A stretch of DNA of 64,000 bases from the NCBI RefSeq assembly GCF_000313135.1, contig NW_004457592.1:511811-575810 (forward strand). The letters are read 5' to 3'. Each line of letters opens with the position of its first letter. The stretch's first letter is position 1. A program made the translations under genes and the position numbers. Origin of the DNA: Acanthamoeba castellanii str. Neff (Eukaryota; Discosea; Longamoebia; Acanthamoebidae). A model generated the notes under the pieces. The model did not search any database, was not told where the DNA came from, and worked only from the letters and a program-made list of their open reading frames with translations. Shown piece by piece: positions 1 to 10,366 of this stretch.

Positions 1-800
1 GCCTACGCGTCGGGTCCGGCGCCGTACAGCGCTCCTCCCAGCAGCAGCGGCGGTGGCAGTCCGTCGCCCTACGGCCCGCAGGCCGCCGGGGCGAGTCCGC
101 AGGCGAGCCCGTACAGCTCCGGCCCGGCGCCGTACATTCCTCACATGTCGCCGGTCTCGGCGCCGTACTACGGCGGCCAGGGCAGCCCACAGCCCGGTCA
201 ACACGTTGCCCAGCTACCGCCTCCGCAGCAGCAGCCGCTACGGATGCCACAGCCGCAGCCGCACCACAGCATTCCAGCCATGCCGCCGTCGTCGCCCTCG
301 CCCTCGCTCTCGCTGGCAGCGGCGCCGCCCGGTGGCGGCGCACAAGCGGCCTACTGCTCGACGGCGGACTGCTACGGCCCGTCGTCGGGCTCGTTCCCGG
401 TCAGGCAGACCTCGCCATCGCCGCCGACGCCGGCGCCGCTGGTCACGTCCGTCTCCTATCCGCAGCTGCCGCACGCCGCGCCCGCGTCATCTTCATCGGC
501 CGCGTTCGAGCCGTCGGCGCCCTCGCCCTTGTCGAGCTCGGGCTCGGTCGCGACGACGTCGGGCAGCGGCGGCGCAGCGCTGCTGCCGTCGCTGCGCCGC
601 TACAACACGACGTCGATGCTTGAGGCGAGCCGCCAGCGGGAGCGGGAGAAGGAGCAGGAGGCCCAGCAAGCGCTCGAGCGCGAGCGCAGGGCCATCGTCG
701 GCAACATTACCGCCCTGCCCCATACATTCCAGACCGCGGTCGATCAGAGTACGTAGTTACTTTGGCCAGTCTCAATTAATTCAACGCCTCATCGTCGTGT

Positions 801-848
<48 letters not shown>

Positions 849-3800
849 GATGACAGTGTCAATCAAGGACTTGAAGGCACTGCAGGAGCAGTTCGGCTCG
901 CTCACGCTTACGACGGCAGACACCAAGATCGCCATCAACGATTTCGCGTCCAATACCGGCTTCCGTCCCGACAGCACCCTCGTGAGGTACTGCTTGCTCG
1001 CTCGTTCGCGCCCCTCGAGCCCCCCTCCCTCCTCCCACCCCTCGATGACCATGCTCCGTGGCATCACGCAGGTTCTTGTTCCAGCTGTTCGATGTCGACA
1101 AGAATGGGTTCATCACCGAGGTCGACTTCCTCAGCAGCATGTCCTTCTTCATGAAAGGAGCCAGGAAGGATAAGCTCGAATGTACTCCCTCTCACCAAAC
1201 CTTCTTCTTCTGCTGCTGCTTCTTCTTCTTCTTCACCAACGATGATAATGACCGATGGGTACTCACCCGATCAATCCGCATTCGGTGTACGCAGGGGTGT
1301 TCGACACGCTCGATTCGAACAACGACGGCGTCATCGACGAGATGGAGCTCAACGACGTCATCCTCTCCATGTACCAGGTACGCACCACTCGCCCCACTCA
1401 GCCACGGACTGGCTCATTCACTCACCTCCCCCACGATTTGACCTTCTCTCGTCTCCGCGTTCTTCGTAGACGCTGTCGTCGCTGGGAATCACCGTGTCGA
1501 TGACCGCCCTCATGCCGTTCCTCTCGGAACTCTTTGCCGCAGTGCCCGGTACCTGATTTTTGATGGATATTTATTAATTTTTAGTATTTATTGATTTATT
1601 GATATTTATTATTTGCCGGTTCTTTTTGTGCTCTTCGGCTTGCATGCTAGTCAATGGCAAGCTGCACCAGACCATGACCAAGGAGCAGTTCGTCCAGCTG
1701 GAGGAAACCCGGCCTCGTCTCCTCCAGGTATCGCGTGTGCCTTGTGTGTGTCGTGTGTGTGTGTGTGTGTGGTGAAAAGAGAGCAAAGGCTTGAAAGGTG
1801 GTGTCTGTGCGTTGGCCAGGGGCTGGGGCTCTTGAACTGCGAGGGGCCGGAGAAGCGGGTGGGCAAGCGGGGCACGCCCGTGTCGCTCATCGGGGCCTCG
1901 TGGAAGACCTGCTTCTACCTCATGCTGGGCCTCCGCATCTCCGTACCTACCGCCACCTCCCCACCTCCCCCTGTTCTTTGCCATTTGCGTGGTGACCATC
2001 ATCGCCGCGTCGACACCTGCTAATCGCACAGCTCTGCTATCTGACCACAGATACAAATGGCCAACGGCGATCCCACCGGCGAGCCCTCCACGGCCGATTT
2101 CAAGGCCGTGACCACGTTCGAGCTCGCCAAGTGCGTCACCCTTAGCCAAGCCTTATTTTATTATTTCTTATTTATTGTTTGCTCACCGGCACTGCGCGGC
2201 CAGGACGGACATGACCAAGGCCGAGACGTGGACCTTCACAGACTACGCCCCGCTGGTGTTCAAGAGGTTCCGCGCCATGTGCGGCATCGATGAGTCCGAA
2301 TACCTCCTCGCCCTCGGTACCCAGACCAATCCGCTACTGTTGGTTCCTGCTCAGCGCGGAGCTTTTTGAACTCACCACCACCGCTCTGTCTGCCTTGAAT
2401 GATATGCTATCATTTTTTTAGGCCCAGAGCAGGTGTTGGGCAATCTGCTCCGCGGCGATCTGTCCACTCCCTCGGTCCAGCTGTCGGACGGCAAGTCGGG
2501 CAGCTTCTTCTACTACAGGTTTCGTATTCGTACCATCGTGTGATTCAGCGCTGTGTGTGCCGTGTGTGCCGTTGTCGTGTGTGTTGTGCTGACGACTTAC
2601 GGGAAACAACGCAGTCACGACGGTCGGTTCCTGGTCAAGACCATTCCGCTGGACGAGTGCACGTCCCTCTTCCAGATTCTCCAGGGCTACTACGAGGTAC
2701 TGGCCGGCGCCACTAATGGCCACTTCGGGGCTCTCGCTGTGGTAGATATCTATGATTCCCTCCAGCGACTCACGCTTTCTCGTGGCGTGCTGCCAGCATT
2801 TCCAACGCTATCCGGGCTCGCTCATCGGACGCTTCTTCGGGCTGCACAAGATCAACCAGACGGCGTTCGTGGTCATGGAGAACGTGTTCCAGACCAACAT
2901 CCCCATCCACCGCGTCTACGATCTCAAGGTATACTTCCCTCCGCGCCGTTGGTGCATCACCACACACACACCAACACACACAACACGCACACACCAACAC
3001 ACGCGCGCGCGGCGCCTGGCCTCATCCCCCCCCCCACGATCAGGGTTCCACTGTGAATCGAAGCACGGCGCAGGGCGAGAGTGTACAGAAGGACATGGAC
3101 CTCAACCAGTACCAATTGCCCCCCCCCACAAACACGTTTTCGCGTTGCTGTGGTTGACCTCATTTCTGGTTGCTCCCGCGACGCGTTGCCCTTCTCTCCC
3201 CTCCGACAGTCTCTTTTTGTTCGACGCCGAGACGAGGAATCAGCTCGTGAGCCAGGTCCACAAGGACTCGGACGTGCGTGCCTCGCCTATGTTTGTTATT
3301 ATTGGATTTATTACCATTACTTGGAATATTATTGTTATTATTATTATTGTTATTGGAATTATCGTCGTTTTCATTATTATCGTTGTTATCATTATTCTGT
3401 TCTTTGTGTTCAGTCTTCGCTCTTTGTCCACTTGCAGTTCCTGCGCGAGCGGAACCTGATGGACTACAGCCTGCTGGTGGGCATCCATTTCCTCAACTAT
3501 CCCGACATCGAATGCCGGCCAGTCGACCCGGGACTCAAACCCAAAGTGTCTGGGTATGGCCGTCAGCAAGTTGCCGCAACACACGACATACACACACGCA
3601 CGCGCGCACACACGCACACAACACAACACACGCACAGAACACACACACGCGCACACCACACAACACACGCACAGAACACACACACGCGCACACCACACAA
3701 CTGCGCGCACTCACGCAGTGTGGGAAAAACAGAAGCGACGCTCTGGCGCCGGTGGAGGAGAACGCACCGTTCTTCCGCAGAGACTACGGCGGCATCCAGG

Positions 3801-4078
3801 GGCGCAAGAAGAACGGGACGCCGCTGGGCGAGATCTACTTCATCGGCATCATCGACATCCTCACCACCTACAGCTACGGGAAGAGCGCCGAGAACTTTGT
3901 CAAGAGTCTCTTTGTCAACAAGGTGCCGCCCTCGTGTGTGCGCGCGCGTGCATGCGCTGATGTGTTTGTGTGTGTGTGTGCTGATATGGATCGTGTCGTG
4001 CAGCATGCGATCTCGGCCGTGCCGCCGGACGAGTATTCTGCACGATTCAAGAACTATGTCAGCACCATCTTCGAGTGA
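1..4078 (+). CDS. EF-hand / phosphatidylinositol phosphate kinase fusion (5' partial)
   Basis: The frame is open from base 1, so the 5' end lies outside the window. I assemble 17 exons: 1-748, 857-986, 1072-1181, 1295-1377, 1470-1548, 1651-1727, 1820-1942, 2051-2130, 2204-2316, 2422-2518, 2615-2696, 2797-2928, 3044-3108, 3210-3273, 3438-3553, 3733-3922, 4004-4078 (about 787 codons here). Order: a Pro/Ser/Gln-rich N-terminal region; a recoverin-like EF-hand pair (loop DVDKNGFITEVD with Asp at position 12, then canonical loop DSNNDGVIDEME); a PIP kinase domain with the DLKGST motif split over a splice junction, the catalytic MDYSLLVGIH and the GIIDILTTY segment. The activation loop reads SYGKSAENF and lacks the usual Lys pair, so type I versus type II substrate preference is open. 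Expected role: Ca2+-tuned synthesis of PIP2 at membranes. Intron 1 is almost pure GT repeat. Confidence 0.88.
802..847. repeat. (GT)n microsatellite in intron
   Basis: About 23 uninterrupted GT dinucleotides fill most of the first intron of the EF-hand/PIP kinase gene, ending a few bases before the acceptor. Confidence 0.95.
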
Positions 4079-4378
4079 AGTTGGGATTTTGTGAACCTTC
4101 CTCTGCAGCGCGTGGAGGCCACCACCCACACCAACAAACATCATTTTTCCTCTTGGCCACCGCCATCTTTCAACTGTTCGGCTCCCATTGACCTGGTTTG
4201 TCTCTTCACGGTTCCGCTGAGAACGCAGGCTCTTGCGCATCTTAGCCTGGCGCGCCGGTGTTGGCTTGACCGACGACACGCGAACCAGACCAAAGAACAC
4301 GATCCTGTTCTCCCCGCCCTCGCGCCAGGCGACCCAGTTGTGGCGCCAGGATCTGGGGCAAGAAGAGAGCAAAAAGGA
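4079..4378. other. 3' flank of PIP kinase gene, with a possible minus-strand coding fragment
   Basis: No complete gene is seen. On the minus strand, 4360 down to about 4150 reads as plausible protein (pieces NWVAWREGGENRIVFFGL and PTPARQAKMRKSLRSQ) behind an acceptor-like CCCCAG at about 4356. It lies directly downstream of the minus-strand 5S gene at 4379-4496. It could be a gene remnant whose 5' part was displaced by the 5S copy. No family recognised. Confidence 0.3.
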
Positions 4379-4496
4379 GGATACGGCACGGTGGATTCCC
4401 GGGTGGTCGCCCACCCCAGTACTAACACCGCCTGGCGCAGCTTAACTTCGCTGTTCGGATGGGAAGCGGTGCTTTCTGCGCAGTATGGCCGTATCC
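4379..4496 (-). rRNA. 5S rRNA, copy 1
   Basis: A 118-nt sequence that on the minus strand begins GGATACGGCCATACTGCG and ends GCCGTATCC, so its two ends pair as helix I. It matches the other four copies in the window. An oligo-T tract (A run on the plus strand, 4371-4375) follows within a few bases and is the expected RNA polymerase III terminator. Upstream it shares GTGTGTGGTGAAGGCTGAT with copy 2, which lies in the opposite orientation. Confidence 0.97.
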
Positions 4497-5787
4497 ATCA
4501 GCCTTCACCACACACTCGCCACAGCCACCAGATGGAGACTTTCTTTGTAATATGTGCAGTGTTCCTTTTGTAGGCAACAACTGCCTTTCCAGAGTGCTGG
4601 TACCTGTAAAGCAGTTGTTTGCCCCCACATAAAGGGAGTTGGTAAATCAGAGGATTGCAGTTGGAAGGACAAAGTATAATGCATGTATATGATACAGATA
4701 TTCAAGCTTACATGCTTTGGGTCTCATTTCTGTTGACAAAACCTGCTGCAGGAGATCTTTAGATGCCTCTAACTAAAACTTGACCCCTCTTAACTCATTT
4801 TTCAAAAGTGATTTTGTTTGTGATTTTATCTTGCTTAAATGAGTTTTGTGTGATCTGTTTTGTCTGAAAAGATGTGTTCCCTGCTCCCCAGCCAAGAACA
4901 GCATCTGTTTGATCAGTGCACCTTTGTGCACAAGCACAGGAAGGTCCATGCAGGACCAAGAGCTCCAAGCCCTACAAGTCTGAAGTTCCTTCCATCTAGC
5001 CCTACTCAAATTGCTGATTTCATTGTAGCTGGTGTGCAGGTCAGTTGATGAGAAATGCCAGAAATGTAAAAGACATCATTTTAATGCCAGGTGATCTCCT
5101 GCACAATCCCACAAATCCATCAAGACGAAGCTGTACATACAGCCATTGTGTATAATCACATGTTCAATCACTCAACAATCAATAAAGTCTACTTTGTATT
5201 GGCAAGCACCAAGAACAGTAAAACTTGAGAAAAAAGAAAATCTTGTTTTTCTGCTGCACAGCACATGCACACTGTACATGCACACATGCATGCGGCATTG
5301 CCTGTTTCCCCTTTCATTGTTTGTTTAGCTCTCACTGTGGTGGTGCGCAGGGTGGTCATCATCACTGTGTGTGCCATCCATGAACTGGAGCAGGTGGTTG
5401 TGGAGCTCATGGTTCTCATGCCACAGGTGGGCAATCTCCTGCAGGAGGGCCTCACAGGTGGCCTCCCTGAACTCCTCCTCAAGCGCCACCTCCACTGCAC
5501 CAGCCTGCCTCACCGCCATTGCCAGCACCAGGGGCTTGTAATGGCAAAGACTGCATTGATGATGATCAAGCTTCAGCATTGAGACAAGGTACCACATTGG
5601 CTAAAAAGCCATGTTTGTCAATAGAGTCAATGTCAGGAATTTCTTCATTGTGCCAATAGCATAGAGTCGCCTTGGTGACTTGCAGGTACTGGTCGGTCCA
5701 GAGTGCAGGTAAAGGCAAGGCTTGTCCATTACATAGAGGGCTTTCTGATCCCAGGTGATGATGGCAGAGTGTGTGGTGAAGGCTGAT
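4497..5787. other. CpG-depleted island A between inverted 5S genes
   Basis: About 1.3 kb with A+T clearly above the neighbouring genes and only about nine CpG dinucleotides by eye, where roughly sixty would be expected from its base composition. TpG, CpA and CATG-type words are abundant. Only one convincing coding remnant is seen (5325-5560, minus). It is bounded by 5S copies 1 and 2 in inverted orientation and shares short sequence with island B. Inference: long-term cytosine methylation and deamination of a silenced insertion. Confidence 0.7.
5325..5560 (-). pseudogene. decayed coiled-coil coding fragment in CpG-poor island
   Basis: The minus strand reads a coherent helical segment including VEVALEEEFREATCEALL, then QEIAHLWHENHELHNHLL, then QFMDGTHSDDDHPAHHHSES. 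The heptad spacing looks like a real coiled coil, but the places where Arg would be expected carry Cys, Gln, His and Trp. Those are the codons made when CGN codons lose CpG by C-to-T change on either strand. No start codon, no full gene and no family are recognised. It may be the remnant of an exon preceded by an acceptor-like ACAAG at about 5545. Confidence 0.4.
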
Positions 5788-5905
5788 GGATACGGCCATA
5801 CTGCGCAGAAAGCACCGCTTCCCATCCGAACAGCGAAGTTAAGCTGCGCCAGGCGGTGTTAGTACTGGGGTGGGCGACCACCCGGGAATCCACCGTGCCG
5901 TATCC
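5788..5905 (+). rRNA. 5S rRNA, copy 2
   Basis: 118 nt, same sequence as copy 1 on the plus strand, with paired ends GGATACGGC/GCCGTATCC and an oligo-T terminator at about 5909-5913. The upstream 25-30 bases match copy 1, so the two form an inverted pair around island A. Confidence 0.97.
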
Positions 5906-5963
5906 TCCTTTTTGCTCGCGTAGTGTGTCAGACTGGCAGATCCATCTTGAAGTATGGTCCAGA

Positions 5964-6108
5964 GTGCGTGTGCTACACTCTCTGCACTCTGGACCAACTT
6001 TGTGCTCATCAGCGCCCCCAATGTCATGAGAAGATGGTCCAGAGTGCACGTAACATTGTTTTTCCTGGTACCGGTTGGTCCAGAGTGCAGAGAGTGTAGC
6101 ACACGCAC
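5964..6108. repeat. inverted repeat with 35-bp arms upstream of glycerate kinase
   Basis: Arm 5964-5998 is the exact reverse complement of arm 6074-6108, separated by 75 bases. The sequence GGTCCAGAGTGC occurs directly at about 5694, 5956, 6036 and 6078 and inverted at about 5984. A CCATCTTGAAGTA word also occurs on both sides (5942 and 6119). No protein is encoded. It could be a small foldback element or the source of a hairpin RNA. Confidence 0.75.
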
Positions 6109-6239
6109 AGAGCACACTCCATCTTGAAGTAGTGGACAAGTTAACAACGACGACAGAGAAGGTGGTGATGACGCCTCCAGCGACGAAGAAACAATACTTG
6201 CTGTTTTTTTCTCCCTGCTTTTCAAAAAAAGGAAGGAAA

Positions 6240-8149
6240 ATGGACAAGGCCGAGCGGGAGGGTGTGGTGCGTGTGCTGGGCTGCTTTGATTCCTTCAAGG
6301 ACTCCCTTGAGGCCGACCTGGTGGCCGATGCCGTCCTCCACGCCATAGCTCATCTCTACCCAGGTTCCATTTTGCTTTTCTTCCACTAAATGAAATTAAA
6401 TCTTTCTTTCATCATCTATCTAATCTCATGCAACAGGACGAGTGGAAACGCGGTCCCTTTCGTTGAGCGACGGCGGCAATGGCTTCCTCAACGCACTCAA
6501 GGGTCCTCTCGCACTCAAACTGGTCACCCACACCGTCATCGGTCGGTACACACGTGTGTGCGGTGTGTCGTGTGCGGCGGTGGCGTGGGCGATGTGCGGA
6601 GCGAGTGCTGATTCAACGGCCAACAGGTCCCTTGGGCGCGCCGGTGCAGGCGTCCTACGGGAGCAGCACCAGGCCGGACTGCGCGGGGAGGCTGGCCGTG
6701 GTCGAGATGGCCTCGGCGTCGGGCCTCGAGAAGGTGCCGCTCGACCTGCGCAACCCGCTGCACACCACGACCGAGGGCACCGGCCAGCTCATGCAACACG
6801 CCTTCGACGAAGGCCACAGCCACATCATCGTCGGCATGGTGCGTGTTGTGTGTGTGTCGTGTGTCGTGTGTCGTGTGTCGTGTGTCGTGCGTGCGTGTGT
6901 CGTGTCGTGCGGTGTGTGCGTGAGCTTACAGGGGCTCATGTGTAGGGCGGGAGTGCCACGAACGACGGCGGACTCGGCTGTCTGCATGCGCTCGGCGTTC
7001 GGGTCAGGATTCAACCTGACGACGAGGTAACACGACACACGACACACGACACACGACACGCGCAGCGTTTGGCTCATTGTGTGGGTGGTGGGGTGTGGAA
7101 GGACCCCGAGGAGCACCCGCCCATCGTGTTCGGGCGGCACCTGAACAAGGTGACGAGTCTCACGATGCCCGAGAGCGGAGTGCTCAAGGGCGCCACAGTG
7201 GAGATCGCCTCCGACGTGGACAACCCCTTTGTTGGCGAAAAGGGCGCCGTCGCCGTGCGTCTCCTCGACACACGACACGACACACACGGCGCACGCCATG
7301 ACACACACGGCACACGCATGACACACGCGGCACACAACGGCCGTGGTGCAGGTCTTCTCGGCGCAGAAAGGAGCGACGGAGGAGATTCAGAAGCGGCTGG
7401 AGGCGGGCATGCACCGGGTCGCGGGCTTCTATCGCGATTCGCTGCCGCTCGGGATCGACGTGGCCCACCTGCCCGGCGCTGGATCAGCTGGCGGGCTCAC
7501 GGGAGGCATCGTCGCCACCACCGGCGCTAAAATCAAGCGAGTACGCAACACAACACAACACGCCGCACGACACACACGACACACACGACACGCACTCACT
7601 GCTGGTTGTCTCGCACGGGCGCAGGGTATCGAATTCGTGGCCGAGGCGCTGGGACTGGAGGAGGCCATCAAGGGCAGCGACCTGGTGCTCACGGGCGAGG
7701 GGCGCTACGACACCCAGACCCAGCACGGCAAGACCGTCTCCGAGGTCCAAAAGCTGGCCAAGAAGCACCACAAGCCCGTGGTGGTCATCTGTGGGTCCAA
7801 GAAGGACATCCCAGAGGGTAAGTCCGCCACACTGCGTGTGCGTGTGCGTGTGCGGTCGTGCGTGTGTGTGCGGCTGATGAGATGAGCATTCGCCAGGGGA
7901 GGACCACCACGTCTACGAGCTGGTGTCGATGTACGACCTGGACACCTGCATGAACCGCACCGCCCAGTCTCTCGATGGGGTTCGCGTCCTTTCCCTTCAC
8001 TTCTCCCCCCCCGGGGGCCGCTCGATCTCTGACCTTGTGCGTGTGCGTGTGCGGTGTGTGCGGTGTGTGTGCAGTTGGTGAGGGCCAACGCCTCTCGTTT
8101 CCCGGTCCTCTCCCGCCTTGGCGCGCCCCAAGACCAGGCTTCGCTGTAG
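6240..8149 (+). CDS. glycerate kinase (bacterial type-1 family)
   Basis: Nine exons: 6240-6363, 6437-6541, 6627-6838, 6946-7026, 7066-7254, 7352-7540, 7625-7817, 7897-7979, 8075-8149, all in phase (about 416 aa). It matches the glycerate 2-kinase family (GlxK/GarK) along its length: N-terminal DSFKDSLEADLVADA, SDGGNGF, then GMGGSATNDGGLG, IASDVDNPFVGEKGA, GIDVAHLPGAGSAGG and SDLVLTGEGRYD. It phosphorylates D-glycerate with ATP, linking glyoxylate or serine breakdown to glycolysis. No targeting peptide is evident, so it is probably cytosolic. Introns carry CGTGT/ACACG low-complexity tracts on either strand. Its stop lies 50 bases from the stop of the convergent Tim gene. Confidence 0.93.
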
Positions 8150-8198
8150 CTGGCACCAGAGATGGTGGTGGTGATGATGTTGAGAAAAAAATCTGTTG

Positions 8199-8519
8199 TT
8201 AATCTTGCCCTTCGAGATTCGATGATGGTCGGTCTTGCATGAGGTCGGCCTTGGTGTTGGCTCGCGTGTTCTCCTCGGCGAAGATGAGCTGCACGCGCTG
8301 GCTGTACCGCTGCCACTTCTCGGTGCAGTTCTTGATGCACGAGTCCTCCTTGGTGGTGATGGGCGCGTCGTCGTCGACGTTCTTCATGCACAGCCGGAAG
8401 CATCGTTCCGACATCGAATTGAACATCCCCAGCACGCTCTTCATCTGCATTTCGTTCATCAACTGCACCATGTTCCTCGCCGCCGCCTCGCTCTTCTTCG
8501 CATCCGGCGCGATGTCCAT
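8199..8519 (-). CDS. small Tim chaperone (Tim9-like)
   Basis: Single exon, 106 aa. It shows the twin CX3C pattern CFRLC and CIKNC separated by 16 residues, the hallmark of the Tim8/9/10/13 family of intermembrane-space chaperones that carry hydrophobic proteins from TOM to TIM22 or SAM. The sequence around the motifs (LGMFNSMSERCF; CTEKWQRYSQRVQLIFAEEN) fits Tim9 best, but assignment among small Tims is only moderate. The start at 8519 is the first in-frame ATG. Tail-to-tail with glycerate kinase. Confidence 0.82.
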   Translation of the reverse strand: MDIAPDAKKSEAAARNMVQLMNEMQMKSVLGMFNSMSERCFRLCMKNVDDDAPITTKEDSCIKNCTEKWQRYSQRVQLIFAEENTRANTKADLMQDRPSSNLEGQD

Positions 8520-8789
8520 CTTGGTGAGCGATTGCGGATTATTATACTCTTTTTCCTTTTTCCTTTTTCCTTGTTGTCAAACGCGTTTCAAACATGTTTC
8601 AAAGCAGTTTCGAAGAATCTAGACTTTCTTCGGATTTTGAGTTTCATTTCCCATTCATTTCGTGGCCGCAGAAAATGTCCGAGCCTCGGTCATTCGTCGC
8701 TTCCCACAGTCGGCGATGTCTGCGTCCCCTGTTTTCGAAGAAGGAACCTGCGGCCACAAAAGCCGACCCAGCCGACGCCTTGCACCATC

Positions 8790-8845
8790 AACAAGCAAGC
8801 GCAACAACACCAACACCAACATCAACATCAACACCTCCTCCTACA
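8790..8845. repeat. CAACAC-rich tract in HSP20 leader
   Basis: Imperfect CAA/CAC/CCAACA repeats lie just before the chosen HSP20 start codon, consistent with untranslated leader. Confidence 0.6.
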
Positions 8846-8853
8846 ACAACGCA

Positions 8854-9573
8854 ATGCAGAGGACGACTTCGCGCACAGCTGCTCCCGCCATCAGGCAGAG
8901 GCTACTGAGTTCGGCCGCGACCGCCACCAGGCCGTCGTCGGCGCTCACGGCGGGCACGACGCAAACGATGACCTCTTCTTCTTCGTCTTCTTCTTCGTCG
9001 GCTCGCGGCCTGTCGGTCCACCTGCGCCCGCGTCACAGCCACCACCATGAGTCCTTCTTCGACGCCTTCGCACGCGATCCGTTCTTCCGGCCGCTGATCA
9101 ACGAGCTCGCCTCGACGGCCAAGCAGGTGGGCCGGCCGGCCGTGCCCAAGGAGGGGCCGCGACCGCGACCGCTCCACGCCAACGTCAACGTGCTCGAGAC
9201 CCAGCAGGGCTTCGCCATCGAGGCCGAGATGCCCGGCATTCGACGAGAGGACATCCGCGTGGAGGTGTGCGAGGGCGACCGACTTGTCATCCGAGGCGAG
9301 AAGCGATTCGAGGGCCACACTGCGAACAACACGAACACGAACACGAACACAAATGTGAGGGGCGAGCTGAAGGAGGCGAAGGAGGCGGCCGAGCCACAGC
9401 AGCGGTACCTGACGTTCGAGCGAAGCTACGGCACCTTCGAGCGCACGTTCGCGCTGCCGGAGAACGTCGACGCGAGCAGGATCAAGGCCTCGTACACGGA
9501 TGGCGTGCTCAAGGTCGAGCTGCCCAAGGCCGCCAAGGAGACGCCCAAGTCGTGGACCGTTGAGATCAACTGA
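8854..9573 (+). CDS. small heat-shock protein HSP20, probably mitochondrial
   Basis: Single exon, 239 aa from ATG 8854. The frame is open further upstream to 8662, but the stretch before 8854 is rich in Asn/Thr repeats and looks like 5' UTR. From 8854 the N-terminus (MQRTTSRTAAPAIRQRLLSS) is Arg/Ser/Ala-rich with no acid, as in a mitochondrial presequence. The alpha-crystallin domain follows: VLETQQGFAIEAEMPGIRRE, a loop of Asn-Thr repeats, then FERSYGTFERTFALPENVD and SYTDGVLKVELPK. It is an ATP-independent holdase for unfolded proteins. The (NT)n loop between beta strands is an insertion unlike most members. Confidence 0.9.
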   Translation: MQRTTSRTAAPAIRQRLLSSAATATRPSSALTAGTTQTMTSSSSSSSSSARGLSVHLRPRHSHHHESFFDAFARDPFFRPLINELASTAKQVGRPAVPKEGPRPRPLHANVNVLETQQGFAIEAEMPGIRREDIRVEVCEGDRLVIRGEKRFEGHTANNTNTNTNTNVRGELKEAKEAAEPQQRYLTFERSYGTFERTFALPENVDASRIKASYTDGVLKVELPKAAKETPKSWTVEIN

Positions 9574-9799
9574 GCCTGGCGGCGTGGGGAAGGTGTGGCA
9601 CACAATAAATATTTAATCGATGTTGTACGTGCCACAGGAGCTTCCTGCAGCCTACCGCCACGAGTAGCTGCACAAGGTATCAAGTATCAAGATGAAGCAG
9701 GAGTATGGCTGCCTCCCGAAGCCCGGGTTGGAGCATGTCTTCGCGAAATGGGAGAAAATGAAGATGAGTAAGAGATCAGACCGTCTATTGAAAAATGGG

Positions 9800-10164
9800 T
9801 TACTTGTTGAGCTTTTCGGTGGCAGATCGCAGGAACAAGTTGTTCAGCTTCTCAATCTTCTTCAGCACTTGCGCATGAGATGCCTTGTACTTGAGACACT
9901 GTTGGGAGGGTAGTTAGAACTGGGAGATCTAAATTGGTCGAGAGGGAGGTGCGTACCGTCTGATCGTCCGTCACCTTGAGCACCAACTTGCCATCGCAGT
10001 GGCGGTACTTCATCACATATCGCGTTTCTACAAATTTAAATTAGTATAGATTGAGCAAATGAAACGAAACAGGAGCAGGGCGGCAGATGATTACTGTTGG
10101 GGTTCTCGTTGTAGAGCTTCTGCGCGGCCTCAAAGAACACCTTCCATGACGTCAAGTACACCAT
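9800..10164 (-). CDS. SRP9: signal recognition particle 9 kDa protein
   Basis: Three exons on the minus strand: 10095-10164, 9957-10027, 9800-9898 (79 aa). MVYLTSWKVFFEAAQKLY, then RYVMKYRHCDGKLVLKVTDD, then a Lys-rich helix ending KIEKLNNLFLRS give the SRP9 fold along its full usual length. SRP9 pairs with SRP14 on the Alu domain of SRP RNA and slows elongation during ER targeting. It lies about 200 bases downstream of the Rap-GAP stop on the same strand, with its own start. Confidence 0.95.
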
Positions 10165-10366
10165 CTTTGTTGTTGCGATTTTTTGTTCTTTTGCGCTTGT
10201 TCTTTATCGTGAAAATCTCTTTGCTGACGTCAGCAGTCAAACTTGGTCGCCGTGCTGATGTTCGCTGGACATGTGTACAGGCGGGTTCGCTCACCCCGTC
10301 GTCGTGGTTGATGGTGTTGTTCGTTTGCTGTAGGCAGGCCTGTTGTGGCCTATTGTATAGGGTTGC

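Noticed and set aside
53..850. Arg/Ser-rich open frame overlapping the PIP kinase 5' part
   Set aside because: Shadow frame of the Pro-rich exon; no family content, and it runs into the GT repeat.
3563..4414. Long minus-strand frame across the PIP kinase 3' exons
   Set aside because: Most of it is antisense to real exons and contains CVCACV-type repeat translation; only the part beyond 4079 is kept, as a weak remnant.
4497..5787. Viral insertion explaining island A
   Set aside because: No capsid, polymerase or other viral protein fragment could be read in either island; composition alone is not evidence.
8662..8853. Upstream in-frame start for HSP20
   Set aside because: Adds Asn/Thr repeat sequence from a CAACAC tract, and hides the mitochondrial-type N-terminus that begins at 8854.
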